From Hyphomicrobiales bacterium (GTDB lineage Bacteria > Pseudomonadota > Alphaproteobacteria > Rhizobiales > Rhizobiaceae): DNA of 42,759 nucleotides. Positions 31,031-40,542 of the stretch are shown here, one piece after another. Position numbers and translations under genes: made by a program. The DNA lies in contig JAFKJW010000068.1 of assembly GCA_017305925.1 (NCBI GenBank), forward strand, positions 1 through 42,759. Reading direction: 5' to 3'. Under the pieces are notes generated by a model, which was not told the DNA's origin, searched no databases, and saw only the letters and a list, made by a program, of their open reading frames with translations. Every line of letters starts with the position of its first letter. Within the stretch, counting starts at the first letter, position 1.

Positions 31031-32020
31031 TCAGGCCGCCGCCTTCAGCCGGCCGCGCCCATGCGGCGCGTCGAGGTCGAGCAGCGGCCCGACAGGCACG
31101 ATGCCGGTCGGATTGATGGTGCCGTGGCTGCCGTAATAGTGGTGCTTGATGTGGAGGAAGTTCACCGTCCCGGCGACGCCCGGCACCTGATAGAGTTCGC
31201 GCAGGTAGCCCGACAGGTTCGGATAGTCGGCGATGCGCCGCAGATTGCATTTGAAATGGCCGACATAGACCGCGTCGAAGCGCACGAGCGTCGTAAAGAG
31301 CCGCCAGTCCGCCTCGGTGATCCTGTCGCCGAGAAGATAGCGCTGCTGCGACAGGCGCTCCTCCAGCCCATCGAGCGTGTCGAAAAGCTGCCGGAACGCC
31401 TCCTCATAGGCAGCCTGCGTGGTGGCGAAGCCGGCGCGGTAGACGCCGTTGTTGACGTTCGGATAGACGAGCGCGTTGACGGCGTCGATTTCGGTCCGCA
31501 GCGCCTCCGGATAGAAGTCCACGGCGTCGTCGCCCCAGGCATCGAACGCGCTGTTCAGCATGCGGATGATCTCGGAGGATTCGTTGGAGACGATCGTCTC
31601 CCGCTGCTTGTCCCACAACACCGGAACGGTGACGCGGCCGGAATAGGCCGGATCCGCCTTCGTGTAGAGCTGATGGAGATAGTCGAGACCGTAGAGCGTG
31701 TCGCCGGTGGCGCCGTCCTCGGGGAGGAAGGTCCAGCCGTGTTCGCCCATGAAATGGTGGACGATCGAAAGGCCGATGACGTCTTCAAGCTTCTTCAGCC
31801 TGCGGAAGATCAGGGTGCGGTGCGCCCATGGGCAGGCGAGCGAGACGTAGAGATGATAGCGTCCGGGCTCGGCCTTGAAGCCGTCCGCGCCCTCCGGACC
31901 CGCCGCTCCGTCGGCCGTCACCCAGTTGCGGAATTTTGCCGCCGAGCGCTCGAACTTGCCGCCCGTCTTGCTGGTGTCGTACCATTTGTCGTGCCATTTG
32001 CCGTCGACCAGAAGTCCCAT
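31031..32020 (-). CDS. Glutathionyl-hydroquinone reductase (Xi-class GST, YqjG-type)
   Basis: 329 residues from ATG 32020; the open frame extends upstream without family similarity. The thioredoxin-fold N-terminal domain has the catalytic Cys63 in LACPWAHR, the Xi-class signature. It is followed by the all-helical C-terminal domain (about 165-310) with NNGVYRAGFATTQAAYEEA and RYLLGDRITEADWRLFTTLVRFD. These enzymes reduce glutathionyl-hydroquinones using glutathione in the cytoplasm and take part in quinone or chlorinated-aromatic detoxification. It is convergent with the Nudix gene. Confidence 0.92.
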   Translation of the reverse strand: MGLLVDGKWHDKWYDTSKTGGKFERSAAKFRNWVTADGAAGPEGADGFKAEPGRYHLYVSLACPWAHRTLIFRRLKKLEDVIGLSIVHHFMGEHGWTFLPEDGATGDTLYGLDYLHQLYTKADPAYSGRVTVPVLWDKQRETIVSNESSEIIRMLNSAFDAWGDDAVDFYPEALRTEIDAVNALVYPNVNNGVYRAGFATTQAAYEEAFRQLFDTLDGLEERLSQQRYLLGDRITEADWRLFTTLVRFDAVYVGHFKCNLRRIADYPNLSGYLRELYQVPGVAGTVNFLHIKHHYYGSHGTINPTGIVPVGPLLDLDAPHGRGRLKAAA

Positions 32021-32300
32021 CGCCGCTTCCTTTCGCTTTGCTCTTAAATAGGACAGGCAGCGCCTGATCCGAAGGGCGCATCCGCTGAACGAAGCGTTCT
32101 GGCGCCGGAGACGCGCCGCGGGTCTACAAAATCGGATGGACGCGCCCCGCAAATGGTGCTAGCGGGCGCGCCCATGAGTTCCGTCTTCCGGCAGATCCGC
32201 ATCGAGCGACGACGAAAGGACGCCCGCGCCTGAGCAGCGCGTTTGCGAGCGAGCGGCTGCGCCTTGCGGCCTTCCTACCCGTCCCAGCGGATCAGAGACG

Positions 32301-32861
32301 ATGACTTTTGCCGACGTGACATTCTTGCCGGAAGATCCGGCGCATGAAGCCGAAATCGAAGAGATCAACGCGGAAGCCTTCGGGCCCGGGCGCTATGCGC
32401 GCGCGGCTTACAAGATCCGCGAGGGCGGGCCGCACGAGCGCGCTCTTTCGTTCGTCGCCCTCCATGACGGCAGCGTGATCGCCTCGGTGAAGATGACGCG
32501 CGTCGCGGCGGGCGAGGGCAGGGCGCTGATGCTCGGGCCGCTCGCCGTGAAGCCCGCCTTCAAGAACCGCGGCATCGGCAAGCACCTGGTGAAGCTCGCA
32601 CTGGAGGCCGCCACGCGGGCCGGCTGGCCGGCGGTCGTCCTCGTCGGCGACGAGCCCTATTACGGGCCGCTCGGCTTCAGCCGCATCCCGCGCGGACAGA
32701 TCGCCATGCCGCGGCCCGTCGATCTCTCCCGCCTGCTGGCCGTCGAGATCGAGCCGGGGGCGGCGGCGAAGCTCACAGGCATGGTCGATCACGAGGATCG
32801 CGTGGCGCCGCCCGCGGCGCCGGAGGCGATCGCCGCGCCGCTTGTCGCCGCAGCGTCGTAG
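32301..32861 (+). CDS. GNAT-family N-acetyltransferase (YhbS-like)
   Basis: 186 residues. The acetyl-CoA-binding core is LMLGPLAVKPAFKNRGIGKHLVKLALEAA (about 76-104), with NRGIGK as the pyrophosphate loop. VVLVGDEPYYGPLGFSR is the typical YhbS-like strand-loop. The C-terminal tail is Ala-rich. It transfers acetyl from acetyl-CoA to an unknown amine. The upstream 280 bp to the GST gene hold no convincing gene or signal. The 3' end lies close to the convergent vWA gene. Confidence 0.88.
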   Translation: MTFADVTFLPEDPAHEAEIEEINAEAFGPGRYARAAYKIREGGPHERALSFVALHDGSVIASVKMTRVAAGEGRALMLGPLAVKPAFKNRGIGKHLVKLALEAATRAGWPAVVLVGDEPYYGPLGFSRIPRGQIAMPRPVDLSRLLAVEIEPGAAAKLTGMVDHEDRVAPPAAPEAIAAPLVAAAS

Positions 32862-32872
32862 GTTTTTGGCCG

Positions 32873-34936
32873 CTACCGGCCCTCGCGATACCACATGGAG
32901 CCGAGCGCCAGCAGGAGCAGGGCGAGGCCGAAGAGCCCGCCGAAGAGCGGGACCCGCGTCACGGCCCGCAGAACGCTGTCGTTCGTGGTGCGCAGACCGA
33001 TCCAGTCCCGCCCGGAGGCGGCCGCCGTGCCGCTCACCGGCACGATGCCGGGAATGCCCGCGCCCGCCAGGCTCTCGAGGCGGCGCACGCTGCCGCCGGT
33101 CGCTTCGGCGGGCGCACGCAGGATGTCCTCGGTGGAGACGGTGTCGGCGAATTCCGGCGCATTGATCGGGCCGACATGGGCGAGCGCGGTCAGGTCGCCA
33201 TTGGCGACCTGGTAGAGGCCGATCTCGTCGGTCTCGATGCTGCCGGAGAACAGCCCGTCCCCGCTCTTGGCAAGCGGCACGGTCCGCGTCTTGCCGGACG
33301 GCGTGATCACCTGCGCCGCTCCCGGATCGTCGCTCATCGTCTGGCGGGTCACGTCGAGCGTCATGCCGCGCCCGGCGGCGGTGAGGCGCTCCTCCTCCAG
33401 CTCCGGCTCCTTCATCAGCCAGTGGGCGATGCGCCGGTAGAGATCGACATGCGGGCCGCCGCCCTCGAAGCCCCTGGCCCACAGCCAGCCCTGGTCGGAG
33501 AGGAACATGCCGACCCGGCCCTTTCCCTTGCGGTCGAGCACCAGCAGCGGACGGTCGTCCGGGCCCTTCATCACCGTCTCGCCGTCCGGCCTGTCGATGC
33601 CGATCAGGCGGAACCAGCGGCTCCAGTGCGGCGGCTCGGAGTCCGCGCCCTGCAGGCCGCGCGTCACCGGGTGTCGCTTGCCGAGGTCGGTCAGGCGCGG
33701 ATAGAAGCCCTCTTCGATCACCTCGCCCGTCGGCAGGCCGGGCAGGGCGGCCATCAGCGGCGTGCGCGCGATCGACTGGTCGCCGGCATATTCGGGGCCC
33801 GCCGCGACCAGCAGCGCGCCGCCTTTTTCGACATATTCGGCGATGTAATCGTAATAGAGGATCGGCAGCACGTCGCGGTGCTGGTAGCGGTCGAAGATGA
33901 TCAGGTCGAAGTCGCTGATGCGCTCGACGAAGAGCTCGCGGGTCGGGAAGGCGATCAGCGACAGCTCGTTGATCGGCGTGCCGTCCTGCTTTTCCGGCGG
34001 CCGCAGGATCGTGAAATGCACAAGGTCCACGGAGGCATCCGACTTGAGCAGGTTGCGCCAGGTGCGCTCGCCGGCATGCGGCTCGCCCGAGACCAGCAGC
34101 ACCCGGAGGTTCTCCCGGATGCCGTCCACCAGGGCGATGGCGTGGTTGTTGATGTCGGTGAGCTCGCCGTCGGCGTGGTCGATTGCGAGCTCGACGATGT
34201 TCTGGCCGGCACGCGGCACGGTGATGCGCAGCGGCGTCTCCTCGCCGATATTGGCGGTTTCGGTCGTCGCCGGTTCGCCGTTGATGGAGACGCGCACCGT
34301 CACCGGCCCGCGCTCGGCCGAAGTGTCGAGCACGCGGTAGGTCATGTCGAGCGTCTTGCCGACGAGGCCGAAGCGCGGCGCCTTCTCGAAGCGGATGCGG
34401 CGGTCCTTCTCGCCCTGCCGGCCGGTGATCAGCGCATGCAGCGGGGCATCGAAGGCAAGCGAGGACGGCGTGTCGTGGACCTCGCCGTCAGTGATCATGA
34501 TCGCGCCGCCGACGCGCGAGGGCGCGACGTCGCGAAACGCGCTGTCGAGCGCGCCGAAAAGCCGCGTCTCGGCGCGCTCGTCGGCGGAATCGGCCTTGCC
34601 GGTCTCCACGACGCGGACCTCGAAGTCCTTGAAGCGTGCGAGCCGCTGCTGAAGAGCCGCCAGCGCGGCGTCGGTCTCGGCGGTGCGATCGCCGATCTCT
34701 TGGCTCTGGCTGCGGTCGACGATGACGGCGACGACACTTTTCAGCGGGTCGCGCAATTCGTCGAGCAGGACCGGATTGATCAGCGCGGCAGCGAGTGCTG
34801 CGAGCGCAACCAGGCGCAGGAGCGAACCGCGCCGGCCGAGCCATAGCGTCAGCGCCGCGAGCAGGACGACCGGCACGAGGAGGACGGCGACCCACGCCCA
34901 GGACAGCAGCGGCTCGAAGGAGACGGACCAGTTCAT
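32873..34936 (-). CDS. vWA-type membrane protein, last gene of the MoxR operon
   Basis: 687 residues from ATG 34936. Two N-terminal transmembrane helices (about 13-34 and 40-55) are followed by a von Willebrand A-like region with an intact MIDAS start (Asp74-x-Ser-x-Ser, DRSQS) and IMITDGEVHD. A larger extracytoplasmic part (about 270-560) resembles glutamine-amidotransferase-like DUF1355-type domains (LIIFDRYQHRDVLPILYYDYIAEYVEKGGALLVAAG). One C-terminal helix is at about 660-680. It probably works with MoxR, DUF58 and DUF4159 proteins in envelope maintenance; the exact role is unknown. It follows the DUF4159 gene by 69 bases. Confidence 0.82.
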   Translation of the reverse strand: MNWSVSFEPLLSWAWVAVLLVPVVLLAALTLWLGRRGSLLRLVALAALAAALINPVLLDELRDPLKSVVAVIVDRSQSQEIGDRTAETDAALAALQQRLARFKDFEVRVVETGKADSADERAETRLFGALDSAFRDVAPSRVGGAIMITDGEVHDTPSSLAFDAPLHALITGRQGEKDRRIRFEKAPRFGLVGKTLDMTYRVLDTSAERGPVTVRVSINGEPATTETANIGEETPLRITVPRAGQNIVELAIDHADGELTDINNHAIALVDGIRENLRVLLVSGEPHAGERTWRNLLKSDASVDLVHFTILRPPEKQDGTPINELSLIAFPTRELFVERISDFDLIIFDRYQHRDVLPILYYDYIAEYVEKGGALLVAAGPEYAGDQSIARTPLMAALPGLPTGEVIEEGFYPRLTDLGKRHPVTRGLQGADSEPPHWSRWFRLIGIDRPDGETVMKGPDDRPLLVLDRKGKGRVGMFLSDQGWLWARGFEGGGPHVDLYRRIAHWLMKEPELEEERLTAAGRGMTLDVTRQTMSDDPGAAQVITPSGKTRTVPLAKSGDGLFSGSIETDEIGLYQVANGDLTALAHVGPINAPEFADTVSTEDILRAPAEATGGSVRRLESLAGAGIPGIVPVSGTAAASGRDWIGLRTTNDSVLRAVTRVPLFGGLFGLALLLLALGSMWYREGR

Positions 34937-35005
34937 GGCGCGGCCTCGCTCGGGCACAGGCCAGAGGGGAGGGAATCCAGAACGGCGGCTCTGCCCCGCA
35001 TCATG

Positions 35006-37831
35006 CTACTGCCCCAGCCGTTCGAGCAGGACCGGCACATGCACCTGATCGGACTTGTAGTTGCCGGTCAGCATGTACATGACGATGTTGACGCCGGCGC
35101 GCAGCGCATAGACCCGCTGCTCGGGATCGCCGGGAACGGTCGGCAGCAGCGCGTCGCCGTCGGCGTCGACGGCCCAGGCTCCGGCAAAATCGTTTGCCGT
35201 GATCATGATGGGCGTGACCCCGTCGCCGGCGCGCACGGGGCGGTTGTCCTTGTTCTCCGCATTGAGCGAGGCCTCCACCCAGAGCGGGCTGCCGCTGTAG
35301 CGGCCAGGAAAATCCTTGAGGATGAAGAAGGACTTGGTCAGCACATGGTCTTCCGGCACCGGCTCCAGCGGCGGCACGTTGAGGTTCGCCAGTATGTCGC
35401 GCAGCCGGCCTGTCGAGGCGCTCACGCTGCCGCTCGCCATGATGTCGGTCGAGAACTGGTCGCGCGTGTCGAAGAGCACCGTCCCGCCGTCGCGCATATA
35501 GGCGTCGACACGGGCGATCGCCTCCTGCGAGGGCATCGGCGCGCCGGCATCGACCGGCCAGTAGAGCAGCGGGTAGAAGGCGAGCTCGTCCTTCGCGATG
35601 TCGACGGCGGCCGGCTCGCCGGGTTCCAGCGCGGTCTTCTCGATCAGGAAGCGGGTCAGGCCCGCCAACCCCGCGCGGCTGATCGAATCGACCGACGAAT
35701 TGCCGGTGACGACATAGGCAAGCCGCGTCCGGGAGATCGCCTCGATGGCCTCCTGGTCGCCCGGCCGTGCGTCCTGCGCATGCGCCGGAAAAGGCGCCAG
35801 AAGCGCCGATCCCAGCGCGAGTGCCAGCACTGCTGCGCCGGCTGCGGCCGTGGAGCGGATCCTCGGACGCCTGCGCAAACGCCCGCCGAGCCAGAGCATG
35901 GCGAGCGTGTCGAGCGCGATGAGGGCCAGCGCGGCGGCGAAGAGCCCGCCCTTGAGCGAGCGGGATTCGTCGAGCGTGTAGGCGACGTCCGTCACCGGCA
36001 CGTTCTGCGGCCGCGCGATGGGCGTGAGCTTGCTGTCGCGGGCCAGAAGGTTGTGCGCCACGACGCCATCCTCGGAGCCGTAGAGGCCGGGCGGGTTCTC
36101 GATCGTCACGGGGGGAGCCTCCCTGCCGACCGTCAGGGGTTTTGCCTCGCCCGAGGGCGGCACGAGCGCGCCGTCGGCGGCGATCAGGCGATAGGGGGCG
36201 AGGCTCTGCGGCGCCGCGCCGGAGGCTTCGGCCGCGGTTCCCTGGTTGCGGGAAAGCTGCACGACGCGGCGCAGCATCTCCACGAAGGTGCCGGAGATCG
36301 GCAGGTTCGACCATGTCGCTTCCGGCGTGACGTGGAACAGCACCAGCGTGCCCTTGCCGCGCCGCGCGCCGGTGACGAGCGGCGTGCCGTCCGCGAGGTT
36401 CGCCCATGTGCGCTCCGCCAGATCGGGAGTCGGCTCGGCAAGAACCTGCCGGGAGACCGTCACGCCGTCCGGGGGCGTCAGCCCGGCAAACGGACCGTTG
36501 CCGGGAAAGTCGGAGACGAGCTGGGGCGTCGTCCAGGAAAGCGTGCCGCCCAGCGAGCGCTCGCCGGTGCGCAGCAGGACGGGCAGAAGCTCCTCGTCGG
36601 GACCGGCGGCGGCCAGATGCGGGCCGGCGAAGCGCACCAGCGTGCCGCCTTGCTGCAACCAGTCCACGAGCTTGGTGCGCACGGCGTCCGGTATGGTGCC
36701 GATGTCGGCCATGACGATCATCGCCGGCTTGCGGTCGAGGATCTGCGGAATCGCCTCGGCGAGATCAGCGCTTTGCGGCTCGACGAGGTCGGCGAAAGGC
36801 TGCATGGCGCGGCGTATGTAGTAGAGCGGCGAGAGCAGCGGCTGCGCCTGGTCGGCTTCGCCCTGCGACAGCAGGCCGACGCGGCGGCGCTTCGAATTGT
36901 CGTCGAGCAGGCGCACGGCACCGGCCTGCGCCTGTCCGTCCGCCACGATGGAGGAAAAGTCGTTGCGCAGCTCGAACGGAACGGCGATCTGGGCGCTCGC
37001 CCGGCTCTCACCCTGCTTGAAGCCAGCCACGCCGTCCGCGATACGGCGGCCCTTGTCGTCGAAGGCGCCGAGCCTCACCTGCCGGGGCGCGGTGTCGTTC
37101 CCGGCCCGCACGACGGTCACGGCAAAGCCGTCCACGTCATTGTCGGTGGCGGTCAGGCCGATCGTGTCCAGCCGGTCCGGCGTCGCCCAGAAGACATGGG
37201 CCGGATTGCCGGAGAAGAGCGACTTGAACGCGTCTTCGTCGCCCGGCGCTTCCAGCCCGTCCGAGAGCACGGCGACGGAGGCGCCCGGAAACCGTTCGAG
37301 GGCCGCGGCGACGCGCGCATAGGCGGAGACCCGGTCCGTCGGCACGGGCCGCGGCACCGCTGCGCGCAGCCTGTCGAGCGCGCCCGCCGCGTCGAAGGGA
37401 CCGATCTCGGCGTTCGGCTTCTCGGCGGTGAAGGCCAGAACGACCGGAGCGCCGGTCGAGTCGGCATCGGCGATCAGCCGCTCGGCGGTGGCGACGCGGC
37501 GCTTCCAGTCCGGCGCGCTCGCCCAGCCATTGTCGACGACCAGCGCGAGCGCTGAGCCGCCGGTCGGCAGCTTGTCGCGCGGGTTGAACACGGGCTCCGC
37601 CAGCGCCATGACGATCAGCGCCGCTATCGCAAGCCGCAGAAACGTCAGCCACCAGGGGCTGCGGTGCGGGGTCTCCTCGCGCTTCAGGACGCGCGCAAGG
37701 ATCCGCAGCGGCGGAAAGACCTCCTGCTGCGGCCGCGGCGGGGTGAGCCGAAGCAGCCACCAGATCGCCGGCAGCGCCAAAAGGCCGAACAGCATCATCG
37801 GCGCGCCGAAGGAGAGGGGAAGCCAGCTCAT
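35006..37831 (-). CDS. BatA/DUF4159-domain membrane protein
   Basis: 941 residues from ATG 37831. The N-terminus is BatA-like (two helices around 8-30 and 60-80 with FPPLRILARVLKREETP between). A vWA-like region follows where the MIDAS Asp-x-Ser-x-Ser is replaced by VVDNGWAS, so metal binding there is doubtful. A mid-protein helix lies around 660-680, followed by an Arg-rich stretch and a second hydrophobic stretch near 700. The C-terminal ~220 residues match DUF4159 (LTRFLIEKTALEPGEPAAVDIAKDELAFYPLLYWPVD, MRDGGTVLFDTRDQ). Its start overlaps the DUF58 gene stop by four bases, so they are coupled. Confidence 0.85.
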   Translation of the reverse strand: MSWLPLSFGAPMMLFGLLALPAIWWLLRLTPPRPQQEVFPPLRILARVLKREETPHRSPWWLTFLRLAIAALIVMALAEPVFNPRDKLPTGGSALALVVDNGWASAPDWKRRVATAERLIADADSTGAPVVLAFTAEKPNAEIGPFDAAGALDRLRAAVPRPVPTDRVSAYARVAAALERFPGASVAVLSDGLEAPGDEDAFKSLFSGNPAHVFWATPDRLDTIGLTATDNDVDGFAVTVVRAGNDTAPRQVRLGAFDDKGRRIADGVAGFKQGESRASAQIAVPFELRNDFSSIVADGQAQAGAVRLLDDNSKRRRVGLLSQGEADQAQPLLSPLYYIRRAMQPFADLVEPQSADLAEAIPQILDRKPAMIVMADIGTIPDAVRTKLVDWLQQGGTLVRFAGPHLAAAGPDEELLPVLLRTGERSLGGTLSWTTPQLVSDFPGNGPFAGLTPPDGVTVSRQVLAEPTPDLAERTWANLADGTPLVTGARRGKGTLVLFHVTPEATWSNLPISGTFVEMLRRVVQLSRNQGTAAEASGAAPQSLAPYRLIAADGALVPPSGEAKPLTVGREAPPVTIENPPGLYGSEDGVVAHNLLARDSKLTPIARPQNVPVTDVAYTLDESRSLKGGLFAAALALIALDTLAMLWLGGRLRRRPRIRSTAAAGAAVLALALGSALLAPFPAHAQDARPGDQEAIEAISRTRLAYVVTGNSSVDSISRAGLAGLTRFLIEKTALEPGEPAAVDIAKDELAFYPLLYWPVDAGAPMPSQEAIARVDAYMRDGGTVLFDTRDQFSTDIMASGSVSASTGRLRDILANLNVPPLEPVPEDHVLTKSFFILKDFPGRYSGSPLWVEASLNAENKDNRPVRAGDGVTPIMITANDFAGAWAVDADGDALLPTVPGDPEQRVYALRAGVNIVMYMLTGNYKSDQVHVPVLLERLGQ

Positions 37832-38742
37832 GTGCCGCCCCCCGGATGACCAGGATCGGTGCCGAGCGCGAGATGAACGCGCACCAGCGCCTCGGAGGCC
37901 GGGCGGCCGGTGTGGTTCACCGTAAAGCTCCAGCCGAGGCGCCCGCACCAGGCTGCGAGCGCGGCGCGGCGTGCCAGATAGAGCCGGCGGTAGTCTTCGC
38001 TGAGCAGTTCGGCGCGGCCGGCGGTCAGCCTGTCGCCCGTCTCGGGATCGGAGAACTCGGTGCGGCCGGCATAGGGAAACGCCTCCTCGGCCGGATCGGC
38101 GACCTCGATCAGGTGAGCCCGCACGCCGCGCCTGGCCAGCATGTCGAGCCACTCCATGGTTTCCTCGACGGGATCGAGGAAATCACCGATCAGGATGATG
38201 TCGGAGAAGCGCCGGAGCGCCGAGAGATCGGGTTTTAGGGCAAGCTTTGCTGCCTGTGCCAGATGCGCGGCCAGACGCTCGGCGCCATTGCGCGCGGCGA
38301 AGGGGTCGGTCAATCCGGGCCAGCCGATGCGCTCGCCGCCGCGCGACAGGAGCTCGGCCAGGGCGAACATCAGCACCAGCGCGCGCGATTCCTTGGAGAC
38401 GGCCGCGCCCGCCGACTTGTAGAGCATGGAAGGAGAGGGGTCGGCCCACAGCCAGACCGTGTGGGCGGCTTCCCATTCGCGGTCGCGGATATAGGTGTGG
38501 TCGTCGCGGGCGGATCGGCGCCAGTCGATGCGCGCGATCGCCTCGCCCTCGACATAGGGCCGGAACTGCCAGAAATCCTCGCCGATGCCGCGGCGGCGGC
38601 GGCCGTGCCATCCGGCGATGACCGTATTGGCGAGGCGCCGGGCCTCGACCAGCAGGTCGGGCACCAGCGACGCCCGCAACCGGCCGCGGGCAAGTGCCTC
38701 GCTCCGGGCGGCAGGCTGCGTCGCCTCGCCTATTCCCGCCAT
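37828..38742 (-). CDS. DUF58 domain protein
   Basis: 304 residues from ATG 38742 (an ATG at 38802 would add 20 residues with low similarity). The DUF58 signature is GRRRRGIGEDFWQFRPYVEGEAIARIDWRRSARDDHTYIRDREW (about 48-92), followed by a vWA-like fold (VWLWADPSPSM, D-x-S-x-S variant). DUF58 proteins are usual partners of MoxR ATPases. No membrane helix is visible, so it is probably cytoplasmic. It overlaps the next gene by four bases and follows moxR by 25 bases. Confidence 0.92.
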   Translation of the reverse strand: MAGIGEATQPAARSEALARGRLRASLVPDLLVEARRLANTVIAGWHGRRRRGIGEDFWQFRPYVEGEAIARIDWRRSARDDHTYIRDREWEAAHTVWLWADPSPSMLYKSAGAAVSKESRALVLMFALAELLSRGGERIGWPGLTDPFAARNGAERLAAHLAQAAKLALKPDLSALRRFSDIILIGDFLDPVEETMEWLDMLARRGVRAHLIEVADPAEEAFPYAGRTEFSDPETGDRLTAGRAELLSEDYRRLYLARRAALAAWCGRLGWSFTVNHTGRPASEALVRVHLALGTDPGHPGGGT

Positions 38743-38767
38743 CGGCGCCCTGTGCCGTGCCGGGCCA

Positions 38768-39775
38768 TCAGCCGGCCGCCTTGACGAGGCGCGAGACGAC
38801 ACTGCGCACGCTCATGCCTTCGGCACGCGCGGCGAAGGTCAGCGCCATGCGGTGCTGGAGAACCGGCTCGGCAAGCGCGCGCACGTCGTCGACGGACGGA
38901 GCCAGCCTGCCGTCATAGAGGGCGCGAGCGCGGGCGCAGAGCGTCAGCGCCTGGCTGGCGCGCGGGCCGGGACCCCAGGAGACGTGGCGGTCCGTTTCGG
39001 CGTTGCCCTGTCCGGGACGCGCGGAGCGCACCAGCGCGAGGATTGCCTCGACCACGCTTTCGGGCACCGGCATGCGCCGGATCAGGAGCTGGATTTCCTT
39101 CAGCCTCTCGGCAGTCAGCACGCCTTCCGGCTTCTGTTCGTCCACGCCGGTCGTCTCGATCAGGATGCGGCGCTCGGCGTCCAGCTCGGGATAAAGAATG
39201 TCGACCTGCATCAGGAAGCGGTCGAGCTGCGCTTCCGGCAGCGGATAGGTGCCTTCCTGCTCGAGCGGGTTCTGGGTCGCCAGGACGTGGAAGGGGGAGG
39301 GCAGGTCGTAGCGGGCGCCGGCGACCGTCACATGGTATTCCTGCATGGCCTGAAGCAGGGCGGACTGCGTGCGCGGGCTGGCGCGGTTGATCTCGTCGGC
39401 CATCAGGAGCTGGGTGAAGATCGGCCCGGAGATGAAGCGGAAGGAACGGCGGCCCGTCTCGTCCTGCTCCATCACCTCGGAGCCCAGTATGTCGGAGGGC
39501 ATGAGGTCCGGCGTGAACTGGATGCGGCGGCTGTCCAGGCCCAGCACGGCGCCCAGCGTCTCCACGAGCTTGGTCTTGGCAAGCCCGGGCACGCCGACCA
39601 GCAGCGCATGGCCGCCGGCCAGCAGCGCCACCAGCGTGCGCTCGACGACGCTTTCCTGGCCGAAGATCACCTTGCCGACCGCCTCGCGCACCCTGGAGAT
39701 GTCGACCAGCGCCCGCTCGGCCTCGGCCACCATCTCCTGTCCGCCCTGCGGCGTCCGGCTGACGATTACGCTCAT
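38768..39775 (-). CDS. MoxR-type AAA+ ATPase
   Basis: 335 residues from ATG 39775; the longer frame (to 39895) overlaps the divergent DUF1285 gene and lacks family similarity. Walker A is GVPGLAKT at 61-68, Walker B is LLMADEIN at 123-130, and the MoxR motifs ATQNPLEQEGTYPLPEAQLDRF and sensor regions are intact. MoxR ATPases act as chaperones that activate or assemble vWA-domain partners. It is the first gene of a leftward operon with the DUF58, BatA/DUF4159 and vWA genes. Confidence 0.95.
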   Translation of the reverse strand: MSVIVSRTPQGGQEMVAEAERALVDISRVREAVGKVIFGQESVVERTLVALLAGGHALLVGVPGLAKTKLVETLGAVLGLDSRRIQFTPDLMPSDILGSEVMEQDETGRRSFRFISGPIFTQLLMADEINRASPRTQSALLQAMQEYHVTVAGARYDLPSPFHVLATQNPLEQEGTYPLPEAQLDRFLMQVDILYPELDAERRILIETTGVDEQKPEGVLTAERLKEIQLLIRRMPVPESVVEAILALVRSARPGQGNAETDRHVSWGPGPRASQALTLCARARALYDGRLAPSVDDVRALAEPVLQHRMALTFAARAEGMSVRSVVSRLVKAAG

Positions 39776-39875
39776 ATCCAGGGGCTTCCTTCTCCGTCCG
39801 CGCGAGGCGATGCCCGGCTTATGCCGCGATTCGCGCCGCGTTGGCGCCGGTCCCGCGAAACTTAATTCGGGGGCC

Positions 39876-40541
39876 ATGGCTGACAAGCGCGACAAGAGTG
39901 ACTATTTCGTGACCATGGCAGACGGGGAAACGCCTTCCGAGGGGCTCGCCAGCGCCGCGGATCCGGCAGGGTTGCAGGCGCTTATCCGGCGTGCGGCGCG
40001 CGCCGGCAAGGGCCTGCCGCCCGTCGAGCGCTGGAATCCGGAATTCTGCGGCGACATCGACATGGAGATCAGGCAGGACGGGACCTGGTTCTACATGGGA
40101 ACGCCGATCGGCCGTGCGTCGCTCGTGCAGCTTTTCTCCACCGTCCTGCGCAAGGACGCGGACGGCAAGACCTATCTGGTGACGCCGGTCGAGCGCGTCG
40201 GCATCCGGGTGGAGGACGCGCCCTTCATCGCGGTGGAGATGAACGTTTCCGGGGAGGGCGAGCGGCAGGTTCTGACCTTCCGCACCAATGTCGGCGACGT
40301 GGTCGAGGCCGGGCCGGACCATCCGCTGCGCTTCGTCGACGAGGCGGAGACCGGCGGCCTGAAGCCTTATCTGCTCGTCAGGGGCAGGCTCGAAGCGCTG
40401 GTGGCGCGCCCGGTGATGTATGAACTGGCGGAGATCGGCGAGGAGATCGAGATCGGCGGCAGGGCGATGTTTTCCGTGCGCTCGAACGGAGCGGTCTTTC
40501 CCGTCATGCCGGCCGAAACGCTGAAGCGGCTTGCCGGCTGA
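39876..40541 (+). CDS. DUF1285 domain protein
   Basis: 221 residues from ATG 39876; ATG 39915 is an alternative 13 codons later. It matches the DUF1285 family across about 50-215 (WNPEFCGDIDMEIRQDGTWFYMGTPIGRASLVQLFSTVLRKDADGKTYLVTPVERVGIRVEDAPF). It is cytoplasmic with no catalytic motif known to me. It is divergent from moxR with a 100-bp shared region. The stop is one base before the ATG of the CoA pyrophosphatase gene, so they form an operon. Confidence 0.9.
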   Translation: MADKRDKSDYFVTMADGETPSEGLASAADPAGLQALIRRAARAGKGLPPVERWNPEFCGDIDMEIRQDGTWFYMGTPIGRASLVQLFSTVLRKDADGKTYLVTPVERVGIRVEDAPFIAVEMNVSGEGERQVLTFRTNVGDVVEAGPDHPLRFVDEAETGGLKPYLLVRGRLEALVARPVMYELAEIGEEIEIGGRAMFSVRSNGAVFPVMPAETLKRLAG

Positions 40542-40542
40542 G

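Noticed and set aside
32174-32233. 19-codon basic open frame upstream of the GNAT gene
   Set aside because: No clear ribosome site, no repeated codons or hairpin switch; length expected by chance.
35003-37555. Plus-strand open frame of 850 codons
   Set aside because: Antisense shadow of the DUF4159 gene; no recognisable motif despite its length.
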